A stretch of 64,000 nt of DNA. Origin: Rs1 sp029027825. GTDB taxonomy: Bacteria; Pseudomonadota; Gammaproteobacteria; Pseudomonadales; Balneatricaceae. A model generated the notes under the pieces. That model was not told where the DNA came from. It saw nothing but the letters and a program-made list of their open reading frames with translations, and searched no databases. Position numbers and translations under genes: made by a program. This document shows, in pieces, positions 55,918 to 63,984 of the stretch. Location of the stretch: positions 2,356,001 to 2,420,000 of the forward strand of contig CP093399.1 in NCBI GenBank assembly GCA_029027825.1, read 5' to 3'. Position 1 is the first letter of the stretch. The number at the start of each line of letters is the position of its first letter.

Positions 55918-57495
55918 TTACTGCTTTATTGATTGATTACAATAGGGATGTGTAAGTTGTACATTCGCAGCACTTCCAGCGCCACCTTCTCGAACTCTCT
56001 CGATATGATCATAAGACACTGATTTATCGACATCTAAATACCCATTGCAAATAGGGCAGGTAAGAGCATTACTTAAAGCAACATTAATGAATAATTTGCT
56101 TTTTTGTTCATCTGTAATCTTCGAACTGCCACTCTGAACGTCGCCAGTAATTAGCTTACCGTCTAACTGAGAAAATAAAATCAAGTCATTTTGCGTAACC
56201 TCTTGATTTTCAGTTAATTTGGATATTATCTTATCTAACAATTCTTTAAAAATATTAATCCGTTTATGGCTAATATGTTTTTGTAATATAGTAGCAATAA
56301 GCTCTTTATTATTAACAAGAATTTCTTCTAACTTCGCTCTTACATTTGTAAATTTAGTGAAAAATAATTTATTATTTTGTACTAATTTTTCATTGAAAAG
56401 AGTTATAGAGCCTAAAAACATTGCACTCGAGTGACGACCTGTAGGGCCATAGAAATATATTGCAGGGTGAAGCCCTAGACTGCCGCGATCATTGCCCGTA
56501 ATTCTGGAAGCTAGAGTAATCGTTTTTTTCAGGACATCTAGCGTACCATCACCTGACACATCTTCAGGATATTCGTCTAATTTTTTCACGCCATCTTTCT
56601 GGTTGGAATTAGCAATTAGGATAAAATCAATTAATATTTGAATAGCAGTTCTAATTCCCTTCGAACCACTTAGCGGCAAATCCAACGTTTTGATTGGCTT
56701 TTTTATTTCAGGGTCAAACAATAAACGATGTAACTTAAGGGATTGAGCTTCAATAATTTCAGTTTTTTCTTTTTCAAATGATGACCAATAACGATGTCCT
56801 CTACCTGCTCGAATTATGGCTCTTGCAGCAATAGGAACTGGCTTTTTTCTATTTCTTAATAGCAGCTCTTCAAGCGAATCCAAAGGAGTTCCCTTCATGT
56901 TAATATTGAAGAATGATGTCTCTGCTTTATCTGTATCCCCTTTTACCCACTGAACGGGTAACCCACGAGCTGTTAAAGTGGATAGTTTTTTTCTTTGTTC
57001 TGGGGTTATATCGCCGTTATCATTGTCATTTAAAAGGCTTTGGTAATAACTCCAGGAGCCTATCTTTTCTTTAACCAGTTTTCTTGTCTTTTCTGCCGCC
57101 TTTTTTTGTTCAGTTGATATTTCATGCCCAAATAATTTGTGAGATATTTGTCCATCACCGTAATCATCTTCCATCCAAGCGCGGATGACGCTTAACCTAT
57201 GCCCTCCATCAATAACAAACAAGAATGATGGAGACATCCATAAAATGACTGATGGAATTAGATCACCATTAATATAACATTCGAGTAAAGATACAACTTG
57301 ATCTGGTGTCCAGTGATTGGTTTCTCTTTGAAAATCAGGCTTTCTTAGTAAAGCCACGACTGGACTGCCTGATGCTAATTCACGAGCAGGAATACTATTG
57401 AATGTTTCAAAAGACGAATTTTCATCTTGTTCATGTGCAAAATCAGCTCTTTTAATCATTGCATCAAGGTTTACTAAATTTGACTTGGCTGCCAT
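55918..57495 (-). CDS. DUF262-like protein with C-terminal HNH endonuclease domain
   Basis: 525 residues, the largest cassette gene here. The N-terminal half resembles DUF262/ParB-like NTP-binding domains: KPDFQRETNHWTPDQVVSLL, LIPSVILWMSPSFLFVIDGG followed by HRLSVIRAW (a DGGHR motif). The C terminus is an HNH: LTCPICNGYLDVDKSVSYDH, then IERVREGGAGSAANVQLTHP and YCNQSI, with CxxC and the catalytic DH/H. GmrSD-type restriction systems combine these domains, so a nucleic-acid-cutting phage-defence role is plausible but unproven. ATG start at 57495; the stop lies just inside attC site 15. Confidence 0.75.
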   Translation of the reverse strand: MAAKSNLVNLDAMIKRADFAHEQDENSSFETFNSIPARELASGSPVVALLRKPDFQRETNHWTPDQVVSLLECYINGDLIPSVILWMSPSFLFVIDGGHRLSVIRAWMEDDYGDGQISHKLFGHEISTEQKKAAEKTRKLVKEKIGSWSYYQSLLNDNDNGDITPEQRKKLSTLTARGLPVQWVKGDTDKAETSFFNINMKGTPLDSLEELLLRNRKKPVPIAARAIIRAGRGHRYWSSFEKEKTEIIEAQSLKLHRLLFDPEIKKPIKTLDLPLSGSKGIRTAIQILIDFILIANSNQKDGVKKLDEYPEDVSGDGTLDVLKKTITLASRITGNDRGSLGLHPAIYFYGPTGRHSSAMFLGSITLFNEKLVQNNKLFFTKFTNVRAKLEEILVNNKELIATILQKHISHKRINIFKELLDKIISKLTENQEVTQNDLILFSQLDGKLITGDVQSGSSKITDEQKSKLFINVALSNALTCPICNGYLDVDKSVSYDHIERVREGGAGSAANVQLTHPYCNQSIKQ

Positions 57496-57566
57496 GTTAC
57501 TTCCTTTTATTTTTGCTTTCCCAAATGAGAAGTCAATTTTACGATAATATTCGGTGCTGATTGGCT

Positions 57567-57678
57567 TTATAACGCCACCCTAAGCCGCAGATAATGCTGG
57601 CGCAGGTTTTTTGCGCTTTTTGTTGTTTGCGAAAAAATGCGACAGTGTTAGCTGTCGGACTTTAGGGTTTTGTTATAT
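57567..57678 (-). repeat. attC site 16
   Basis: TTATAAC and GTTATAT cores with AATGCTGGCGCAGG and GCGACAGTGTTAGCTGTC arms; same type as sites 4 and 24. Confidence 0.88.
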
Positions 57679-58248
57679 TTTCAGCTTAATTGACGCTGCT
57701 ATACCTCTTGGTAATGTAATTTGTTTTGGTTCCGTAATTGGCCAAAAAATTCGATACTCATCTTGCCACTGATCTTCGGCCGATTTTAGAAAGTGATTTC
57801 TTTTGTGATCCGTAGTGTATTCACAATTACCGATAACTCCCTTAACCCCAAGCTGTTTATCGATAATGGATTTGAGTTCTTCGATATCGAATATTTTTAC
57901 AGCAGCTGTTTTACCTAACCTCATGGCAATGCTTTTACTTTTTCTATTACAGAATGACAAAATAATTCCGTCTTCTAAATAATATTTTGCATTAACAACA
58001 TCAGGTGCTTTTACACCATTAAAAGTATTGCCAGTATAGGTTAAGCTTTTAATACTGGCGCCTCCAAAATCGACACCAGGAAGAGTTGTTATATCTACAG
58101 GGCTATCATGGATTCGATTTTCATCTGGCGTTGAAGTGCCATGTCTTTCGTTACTAATGTATGTGCTGGCAGGTAGTATAGGAATTACCCCCCCATTCAG
58201 CCAAGTTAAGGCCCACTCTTTACGTGTAAGGTACAAATACTTTTCCAT
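57673..58248 (-). CDS. Hypothetical protein (cassette gene)
   Basis: 191 residues from ATG 58248 (MEKYLYLTRKEWALTWLNGG). No family recognised. Features: WLNGGVIPILPASTYIS, then ENRIHDSPVDITTLPGVDFG and a C-terminal YRIFWPITEPKQITLPRGIA, a pattern I have seen described only as uncharacterised. Soluble, no signal peptide. The upstream extension to 58326 lies in attC and is not used. Its stop lies in the closing core of attC site 16. Confidence 0.6.
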   Translation of the reverse strand: MEKYLYLTRKEWALTWLNGGVIPILPASTYISNERHGTSTPDENRIHDSPVDITTLPGVDFGGASIKSLTYTGNTFNGVKAPDVVNAKYYLEDGIILSFCNRKSKSIAMRLGKTAAVKIFDIEELKSIIDKQLGVKGVIGNCEYTTDHKRNHFLKSAEDQWQDEYRIFWPITEPKQITLPRGIAASIKLKI

Positions 58249-58261
58249 AGACACCTTGAAA

Positions 58262-58336
58262 ATATAACGCTTTGCACACGGGCGCGTGAAACGCGTCCGA
58301 GCCCCGTAGGGGCTGAAGTGCTGCAACTTGTTAAGT
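58262..58336 (-). repeat. attC site 18 (short, GC-rich type)
   Basis: 75 bases, ATATAAC and GTTAAGT cores. The interior (GCACACGGGCGCGTGAAACG, CCGTAGGGGCTGAAGTGC) is nearly identical to sites 23 and 26. Confidence 0.9.
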
Positions 58337-58338
58337 GC

Positions 58339-58596
58339 TTAATTTTCAACAGCTTCGATGAAGTAAGCACAGTTATTAAAATCCCAGTTTATTCCTACAA
58401 TGTTTGGCAAATATTGTTTTAAAAACGGCAGGTTTACTACCTTTACCTCATAGCAATCGTACATTGGATTTTCAGAATCAACATTAAATTCAATTTGAAA
58501 CTTTTGCAGATCAAAACCCTGAAGTTGAACATCAAAAACTATACGTTCATTTGAGTTTAAGTAGCAAGTGAGAGTTCTAATGATACGATATTCCAT
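58339..58596 (-). CDS. Hypothetical protein (cassette gene)
   Basis: 85 residues from ATG 58596 (MEYRIIRTLTCYLNSNERIV). Beta-rich, no membrane segment, no family recognised. Stop directly beside the closing core of attC site 18. Confidence 0.55.
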   Translation of the reverse strand: MEYRIIRTLTCYLNSNERIVFDVQLQGFDLQKFQIEFNVDSENPMYDCYEVKVVNLPFLKQYLPNIVGINWDFNNCAYFIEAVEN

Positions 58597-58602
58597 AATG
58601 GC

Positions 58603-58708
58603 ATTTAACGCCAACCACAACAGCGTAGCGAACTTGGCGGCTTTTGTGCGGCCTTATTGCACAAAAGGTGACACATTTGCGAAGTCTGCTTGCTGGTTCT
58701 TGTTAACT
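58603..58708 (-). repeat. attC site 17
   Basis: ATTTAAC and GTTAACT cores, arms GGCTTTTGTGCGGCC and TTGCACAAAAGGTG. Same type as sites 7 and 9. Confidence 0.88.
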
Positions 58709-58717
58709 GTCGGCTGT

Positions 58718-58927
58718 TTACTGCCATTGCATTTTCAGATCACGATGCGATTGGGCGCAGTCTCTTAAATACAAATTAATTAAGCTCTGATAAGGAATAC
58801 CCTTATTGTCCGCAAGCCCCTTGAAGTACTCAACAGTATCTTCATCAAGACGAATTGTTACCTGCTTCTTCAGCTTCTTTACGTAAGGATTTTTAACTGA
58901 ATTTGAGAAATCATAATTATCACGCAT
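58718..58927 (-). CDS. brnA: BrnA-type antitoxin (second BrnTA)
   Basis: 69 residues from ATG 58927. Ribbon-helix-helix region KKQVTIRLDEDTVEYFKGLA, then GIPYQSLINLYLRDCAQ, typical of BrnA/CopG antitoxins. Overlaps brnT by 8 bases. Confidence 0.85.
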   Translation of the reverse strand: MRDNYDFSNSVKNPYVKKLKKQVTIRLDEDTVEYFKGLADNKGIPYQSLINLYLRDCAQSHRDLKMQWQ

Positions 58928-59213
58928 GACGATAGCCCTCATATGCTTTGCGTTCTTGTTTGTCAGCTTTACGCGCGGAAATAATACGTATGCTTTCACC
59001 TTCTCTGATGCAATGACAGACGACTAACAACTTAGAATCGATGCTCGCTCCAAGTAGAATAAATCTATCTTCATATCCAGAATGATCGGGGTCACCGATT
59101 AATCTGGCAAATTCATCAGTAAACACAGTTTTAGCCTCATTAAATGAGACTCCATGCTTTTTAATATTAGATGCGTTTTTATTCGCATCCCATTCAAAAT
59201 ATAAATGATCCAT
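58920..59213 (-). CDS. brnT: BrnT-type toxin (second BrnTA)
   Basis: 97 residues from ATG 59213. LYFEWDANKNASNIKKHGVS, FNEAKTVFTDEFARLIGDPD, EDRFILLGASIDSKLLVVCH and IRIISARKADKQERKAYE follow the BrnT pattern closely, including the RIISAR and ERKAYE end. Independent of the BrnT at 31876. Confidence 0.9.
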   Translation of the reverse strand: MDHLYFEWDANKNASNIKKHGVSFNEAKTVFTDEFARLIGDPDHSGYEDRFILLGASIDSKLLVVCHCIREGESIRIISARKADKQERKAYEGYRHA

Positions 59214-59277
59214 AAGCATACATTGTAGTTACAATGTAATTACAGAGTCAAGTCTACGGGAGGATTATTTTTTGTAC

Positions 59278-59382
59278 AGTTAACGCCGCCAGCAACCGCC
59301 GGAGCATGTTGGCTGTTTTTTTGCGGCACTTTGCAAAAAAGAAGACAACGTGTGTAGGTCGGATTGCCTGGCTTTGTTATGG
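59278..59382 (-). repeat. attC site 19
   Basis: AGTTAAC and GTTATGG cores, arms GTTTTTTTGCGGCAC and TTTGCAAAAAAGAAG. Confidence 0.85.
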
Positions 59383-59420
59383 CACGCACATTATTCACAC
59401 AACACTTACGAAATATCATT

Positions 59421-59789
59421 TTATTTAGAGACTTTGCTTTCATTAAGGTACCAAACATCACCAATTTTATGAATCCCTATAATAATCAAAACCTCACTCT
59501 TTTCATAAGTAGCGCGCCATACAAATCTCAAACAATAAGGGTGCTTTTCATTCTGGAACCCTTTTAGTGAACCCATGTATGACCGACTTTTGAAGGCTCC
59601 AAGCTCTTCTCGCATTGACTTGATATCCTTATTGAAAATCTCCTCGGTAAAGCCTTCTAAGTCACGTTTATCGAACCGTTGGATAAAACCTTCATAATCA
59701 CCAGTCCTGTCAGCTTCTAGAGTTTCAACAAGATATTTCTCTGCAATTTTTAATTCTTCAGTATATTCCATCATCCGGTTATTACTCAT
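59421..59789 (-). CDS. Hypothetical protein (cassette gene)
   Basis: 122 residues. ATG 59789 with AGGA nearby; ATG codons 6 and 7 are alternatives. Helical N-terminal half (EELKIAEKYLVETLEADRTG, DYEGFIQRFDKRDLEGFTEE), then beta strands with CLRFVWRATYEKSEVLIIIG and a DVWYLNESKVSK end. It could be an NTF2-like small protein, but I cannot assign it. No membrane segment. Confidence 0.55.
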   Translation of the reverse strand: MSNNRMMEYTEELKIAEKYLVETLEADRTGDYEGFIQRFDKRDLEGFTEEIFNKDIKSMREELGAFKSRSYMGSLKGFQNEKHPYCLRFVWRATYEKSEVLIIIGIHKIGDVWYLNESKVSK

Positions 59790-59805
59790 TCCTTGGGATT
59801 AAGTG

Positions 59806-59894
59806 CTATAACGCCTCAATAATCAGCTGCCTGTGGCGAAGCCACGTCTAGGCAGTCTGGCGCTGGAAGCGCGTAATTAATTGATTTGTTAGGC
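59806..59894 (-). repeat. attC site 20
   Basis: CTATAAC and GTTAGGC cores. The interior is read by the membrane-protein gene to its right, whose stop is at 59816. Confidence 0.8.
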
Positions 59895-60535
59895 TTGATT
59901 TGACTACGCATAATCAAACCTGATATAAGCCCAGAAACAACTCCACCTAACAAACCTGACGAGCTAAAGAATAATAATTCATGAAAATCATTCCTAAACT
60001 CTGAAACAATTGGAAATAGCATTACTACAGCTATAACGCCTGATAGCGCACTAGCTAAGCATATTTGTAAAAATCGAGGACGTTTATTGTTCCGATTTAT
60101 TAGAAAGAACATAAATAATGAAAATATAATGGATGCAAAAGCTGCTGGAATGATACCGACTGCATAAACAAAGAAGAAGAAAATCCCCGAAAAAGATAGA
60201 GATAACAATAAAACAGGTACAATGAGACCACCAAAAAAAGGGCCTAGTAACATAAATATAACCAGGTTTATCAATGTTAATTTAACAAGCTCATTATAAC
60301 TAAGGCTAAAACTATATGAAATTTTGTAATGGTCTGGGCTAACCTCTTCCGAAGTTATTGAATATGGTTTATCTAATAGTTTTTCAAGATCATATCCAGC
60401 TTTTGTGGAGTATGTGGAATAGTCATAGTTATTGACCAATATTGTGTAAATATATATAGCTTTTCCGAATTCATTTTTCTCTGCAAAAAGCTTAGCAAGG
60501 TCATATAAAAAATCTGGATTATATTTATTCATCAT
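59816..60535 (-). CDS. Membrane protein whose C terminus is encoded by attC
   Basis: 239 residues. The N-terminal TPR-like helices (YDLAKLFAEKNEFGKAIYIY) are followed by four or five hydrophobic segments (about 88-125, 127-147, 156-175, 186-208). The reading frame passes through the closing core and nearly the whole attC, giving the tail NKSINYALPAPDCLDVASPQ then AADY and TGA at 59816. Function unknown. Such read-through tails vary with the attC type. Confidence 0.65.
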   Translation of the reverse strand: MMNKYNPDFLYDLAKLFAEKNEFGKAIYIYTILVNNYDYSTYSTKAGYDLEKLLDKPYSITSEEVSPDHYKISYSFSLSYNELVKLTLINLVIFMLLGPFFGGLIVPVLLLSLSFSGIFFFFVYAVGIIPAAFASIIFSLFMFFLINRNNKRPRFLQICLASALSGVIAVVMLFPIVSEFRNDFHELLFFSSSGLLGGVVSGLISGLIMRSQIKPNKSINYALPAPDCLDVASPQAADY

Positions 60536-60552
60536 ATATCAGAACCAGAAAA

Positions 60553-60667
60553 GCCTAACGCCTTTGTAACAGGCTAATTTTTGTGGAGCATTTTGTGTGA
60601 TACTGACGCGCAGCGGCAACACAAAATTCGTAGCTAAAATTTGTCCTCGTTGACAAACTTGTTAGCA
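60553..60667 (-). repeat. attC site 20b
   Basis: GCCTAAC and GTTAGCA cores around about 101 bases with long arms (ATTTTTGTGGAGCATTTTGTG against CACAAAATTCG... AAAATTTG, in part). Confidence 0.75.
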
Positions 60668-60684
60668 GTCTAGCTGATATGTCT

Positions 60685-60879
60685 TCACTCAGACTTTTCT
60701 GCATTGGAATTATTACGTTTAATTCGTAAGTCATGATATAGACCTCCAAACAAAGCAACACCAAAAGTAAGAGCTAAACAAGTAACTCGTGCAAAAACAC
60801 TATCTCCATCTAATAAGTCGAGTAACAGAGGTGAAGCGATAGCTGCGGCTAATAAATAATAATTTAAAATTGAACTCAC
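60685..60879 (-). CDS. Small membrane protein (cassette gene)
   Basis: 64 residues with two hydrophobic segments (about 6-22 and 31-49) and a basic/polar tail (HDLRIKRNNSNAEKSE). No family recognised. ATG at 60879 with GGAGA just upstream. Confidence 0.55.
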   Translation of the reverse strand: MSSILNYYLLAAAIASPLLLDLLDGDSVFARVTCLALTFGVALFGGLYHDLRIKRNNSNAEKSE

Positions 60880-60896
60880 TTTTAATCTCCATGACC

Positions 60897-61001
60897 TGCT
60901 AACGCCCGCAGCAACTGCAGGCTAAAATTGGCGATTTTTGTGCGTTTTCTTGCACAAAAGGTGACAGTTTTAGACTGTCAGATTGACTGCGTTTGTTATG
61001 T
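60897..61001 (-). repeat. attC site 21
   Basis: TGCTAAC and GTTATGT cores; interior as in attC site 12. Confidence 0.9.
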
Positions 61002-61016
61002 GTTTTTCGATGATGC

Positions 61017-61310
61017 TCATAATTTACCGCTTAACCTTAAAATATGATAGCCAATGATAAATATGAACCCACTAAAATAGATCAAGCACAAAACGCCATA
61101 TCCAGATTTTTTAATAATCCCGATACCACTAAAAGCCAACCTACTGGAAGCTACAAGTCCTGAAGCGAGCAAAGCAAATAGAAAAAGCATTAGTGCCACA
61201 TTGCTCGATGCATCAGGATCAGAAACTATGCCTATGACAAAAAATATGGCAAGTGGCCATAAAGCTAGATGTTTATATAAGTTAGGTAGAGTATCTATTG
61301 CGCTCTCCAT
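61017..61310 (-). CDS. Small membrane protein (cassette gene)
   Basis: 97 residues with three hydrophobic segments (about 15-30, 37-57, 70-92). ESAIDTLPNLYKHLALWPLA at the start. No family recognised. Confidence 0.6.
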   Translation of the reverse strand: MESAIDTLPNLYKHLALWPLAIFFVIGIVSDPDASSNVALMLFLFALLASGLVASSRLAFSGIGIIKKSGYGVLCLIYFSGFIFIIGYHILRLSGKL

Positions 61311-61313
61311 TAC

Positions 61314-61389
61314 ACATAACGCTTATAGCATGCGATGGCTGGAGCTGCGAAGCAGCGAAGGCCATTCGCTATGCCTATTTTTGTTATGT
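61314..61389 (-). repeat. attC site 22 (short type)
   Basis: ACATAAC and GTTATGT cores, interior GGCTGGAGCTGCGAAGCAGC; near-identical to attC site 3. Confidence 0.88.
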
Positions 61390-62511
61390 CACTATACAAT
61401 TTCTAAGCTCGTGATTAGCAATTTTCATTGCATTATAATTATAGCCATCATCAATTAAGCAATTTTGGGGATGCAGAGACATAGGGGTACCATGCATTAA
61501 TCTATCACCGATACAAGATTTAGCCTCTTCAGTCAACGAACTCCACCAAGAGGGAGAGGCCCAAGTATTTTCACTAAAGGAATAGCAGAATCTTACTAAT
61601 GCGTCAGATATTTGTTCTTTACTATGATCTAAAAGGGATTTAATAAAACGATTACAGTATCTCTTATTATCAGTAAGCCAAGAGAACACAAAACAGCCAC
61701 GTCCGTCATAACTTATACAGTTGAAAAATATATATTCATAAGCCTCTTCCTGTAGCCCCAGCTTTTGTAACTCATTCCCATGAAAATCCATTTCCGGAGT
61801 AATCATAGCGCTAACTAATATTTTGGGTACTTCACTTAGTTCAAATACACAATGTTTCATGTCTGAATAATTTTTATTAATTAAAATGGAGTCCATTTGT
61901 TTTTTTATGTCGCCCAAATCTCTCAATGCCAATTCTACGCCACTATCAAATAAGCTAGCGTTTTCCTGAATATATCTCTGCAAAATTGGATTTTGACCAC
62001 GATCAGATTTTTTCATTAAGCTAGCAGTAGCTTTATTCTGCTCTTTGTGGAATAACTCGCGACAAAATCCTCTATACGCCAATAAAAATAACTGCTTATC
62101 ACTTAAAGTTATTGGTTCGTCTTCTAAGGGTGAAAATAGAGTTTTATCGTGGGTTGAACAGAAACCCGTAAAAGTTGAAGCCTTATTTATGCCCACTCTC
62201 TCAAGTACAAGCCTACCATTAGTTTTATGAAGCCCAGACAAACTTGGTTTTGCCCCCATAATGTGTCCTTCCTCTGAAAGCTCTTTTAATGAACTGCTTT
62301 TAGAAATGGTATGCGCATTAATAATCTTGGTAGTACATTCCTCCGGAAATAGGTTTTTAACGCTGCAATTCTTTTTCGACTTCCATTCTATTGAGTGATT
62401 TTCTAACTCACCGCGAGTAATTGGATTTTCATATTCTCGGTTTAAATGACATTTTTTAAACTTTTCCCCTGAACCACACCAACATGGTTTATTTCTATTA
62501 TTAATTCCCAT
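61384..62511 (-). CDS. SEC-C motif protein (cassette gene)
   Basis: 375 residues from ATG 62511 (MGINNRNKPCWCGSGEKFKK). The N terminus is a SEC-C zinc motif (CWCGSGEKFKKCH). AHTISKSSSLKELSEEGHIM and GFCSTHDKTLFSPLEDE form a second conserved segment with Cys and His that looks like a nuclease-type metal site (inference). The C-terminal half (about 180-375) has no recognised family. Such proteins are common in accessory regions. The stop lies in the closing core of attC site 22. Confidence 0.7.
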   Translation of the reverse strand: MGINNRNKPCWCGSGEKFKKCHLNREYENPITRGELENHSIEWKSKKNCSVKNLFPEECTTKIINAHTISKSSSLKELSEEGHIMGAKPSLSGLHKTNGRLVLERVGINKASTFTGFCSTHDKTLFSPLEDEPITLSDKQLFLLAYRGFCRELFHKEQNKATASLMKKSDRGQNPILQRYIQENASLFDSGVELALRDLGDIKKQMDSILINKNYSDMKHCVFELSEVPKILVSAMITPEMDFHGNELQKLGLQEEAYEYIFFNCISYDGRGCFVFSWLTDNKRYCNRFIKSLLDHSKEQISDALVRFCYSFSENTWASPSWWSSLTEEAKSCIGDRLMHGTPMSLHPQNCLIDDGYNYNAMKIANHELRNCIVT

Positions 62512-62531
62512 TGTTGCAATACACTCCAAGG

Positions 62532-62606
62532 ACATAACGCCTTGCACACGGGCGCGTGAAACGCGTCCGAGCCCCGAAGGGGCTGAAGTGCTGCAACTTG
62601 TTATAC
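62532..62606 (-). repeat. attC site 23 (short, GC-rich type)
   Basis: ACATAAC and GTTATAC cores, 75 bases; near-identical to sites 18 and 26. Confidence 0.9.
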
Positions 62607-62607
62607 G

Positions 62608-63144
62608 CTATCTCTTTCCGATAGCAACGTAGCTCATATTTACAGGTGCTTTACTTTTCCTAGATGTATGCTCAACTATACTGCCACTATAAACAGAAGC
62701 GCTTATATTGTGCGTATATACAGAAAATGCCCAACCACTACTATTTGCATTAATACCATTAGTTACAACTGGTTTTTGAGAAAACGAATTAGCAAATGTA
62801 AAATCAAAATTACGCGTGTATTCATTGGCCTTAGAAAGTTCTTTATAGCCCCAACATATTTGTTGTGCCTCGCCCATCAATGCGCACCAATTTGTTCCGG
62901 ATTTAACGACATTACTCACTCCCGGCTTTCCATTTTCACCGTCGGTACCATTTTTAGCTATAAACCTTTCATCCTTCGAGAATTCGTTTAAAAGCACTTT
63001 GATAAAAGCATCTTTGCGTACAATGTTATCTGCAATTTCTTGCAATTGAACTTTTGTAAGTTGCTTGTCTATGTTTGTTGTAACATAGGTGATAACGGAT
63101 GCAAGGATGGCTGCAACAACACCTACTATTATTTCTTTTTTCAT
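62608..63144 (-). CDS. Membrane-anchored protein with collagen-like stretch and lectin-like C-terminal domain
   Basis: 178 residues. Signal anchor at about 5-24 (IIVGVVAAILASVITYVTTN), helical linker (LTKVQLQEIADNIVRKDAFI), a short GxxGxxG collagen-like stretch (NGTDGENGKPG, about 65-75) and a C-terminal domain (about 85-178; FDFTFANSFSQKPVVTNGIN) that looks like an H-type lectin or tail-fibre fold. Probably displayed outside the cytoplasm; ligand unknown. Confidence 0.6.
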   Translation of the reverse strand: MKKEIIVGVVAAILASVITYVTTNIDKQLTKVQLQEIADNIVRKDAFIKVLLNEFSKDERFIAKNGTDGENGKPGVSNVVKSGTNWCALMGEAQQICWGYKELSKANEYTRNFDFTFANSFSQKPVVTNGINANSSGWAFSVYTHNISASVYSGSIVEHTSRKSKAPVNMSYVAIGKR

Positions 63145-63177
63145 GTTAGAAGCTCCATTTTATAAATTTACAAATGC

Positions 63178-63282
63178 GTATAACGCCCGCCTAAGCCGCA
63201 GCTAATGCTGGCGCAGGTTTTTGCTGGTTTTTTAGCAAAAAATGCGACCGTGTTAGCTGTCGGATTGAGGCGTTTGTTAGAT
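63178..63282 (-). repeat. attC site 24
   Basis: GTATAAC and GTTAGAT cores; same type as sites 4 and 16. Confidence 0.9.
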
Positions 63283-63560
63283 TACGTTTTATCTGCATTA
63301 GCAAGCTTCATCGATAGCACAATGGTAAGTCCTGCAACAATTCCAATTACACCGCTCCCGCTATATCCCGCAGCAGAAACTAACGGCTTCATGACGAAAA
63401 AATGTAATAACATCATTGGAACGAACCATAATAAAGCCAACTTAACGTCTACCTTGATTTTAATGATCCCTGTACATTTAGGGCAGGTTTTAGGATTTCC
63501 AAATTTGTTTAATGCTTTCGAAAATAAACCTATTTTCTCATCACAATGTGGACATTTCAT
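63282..63560 (-). CDS. Zinc-ribbon membrane protein (cassette gene)
   Basis: 92 residues. N-terminal zinc ribbon CPHC...CPKC (residues 3-6 and 26-29), then two membrane segments (about 42-58 and 66-84). Role unknown. ATG at 63560. The stop lies at the closing core of attC site 24. Confidence 0.65.
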   Translation of the reverse strand: MKCPHCDEKIGLFSKALNKFGNPKTCPKCTGIIKIKVDVKLALLWFVPMMLLHFFVMKPLVSAAGYSGSGVIGIVAGLTIVLSMKLANADKT

Positions 63561-63575
63561 TGAATCTTCCTAGTA

Positions 63576-63673
63576 ATCTAACGCCTCAATTAAGCGGCAA
63601 AAATTAGTTGGCTATAATGTTGAGGAACGAAAACAGCCAACTGATTTTTGTCCGTTTAAATTGCTTGTTAGTT
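63576..63673 (-). repeat. attC site 25
   Basis: ATCTAAC and GTTAGTT cores; long arms AAAAATTAGTTGGCT and AGCCAACTGATTTTTG. Confidence 0.85.
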
Positions 63674-63909
63674 ATGCGGTGTCTATGCGGCTTGACCGCC
63701 CCCACCATATTTAACAAACACAGCTTAAATTTTGTAAACCTAACACTATCAACAAACTAGAAAGAAGTTAAGCCTTAAAGCTAATTATGCTACATGGAAG
63801 TTTGAACGATAAGTGCAAAAGGTAAACCTAGATACTTCCTGTAATGGGCAGCTGTGATTAACAAGCTCACCAGAATTTAGTTATGCAAAACCCTAAAAAG
63901 TTAATAGCA
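63674..63909. other. Gene-less cassette
   Basis: About 236 bases between attC sites 25 and 26 without a convincing reading frame on either strand. Could carry a small RNA or promoter; nothing visible supports either. Confidence 0.45.
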
Positions 63910-63984
63910 AACTAACGCTTTGCACACGGGCGCGTGAAACGCGTCCGAGCCCCGTAGGGGCTGAAGTGCTGCAACTTGTTATAT
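63910..63984 (-). repeat. attC site 26 (short, GC-rich type)
   Basis: AACTAAC and GTTATAT cores; interior almost the same as sites 18 and 23. The next cassette gene would begin at the window edge. Confidence 0.9.
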
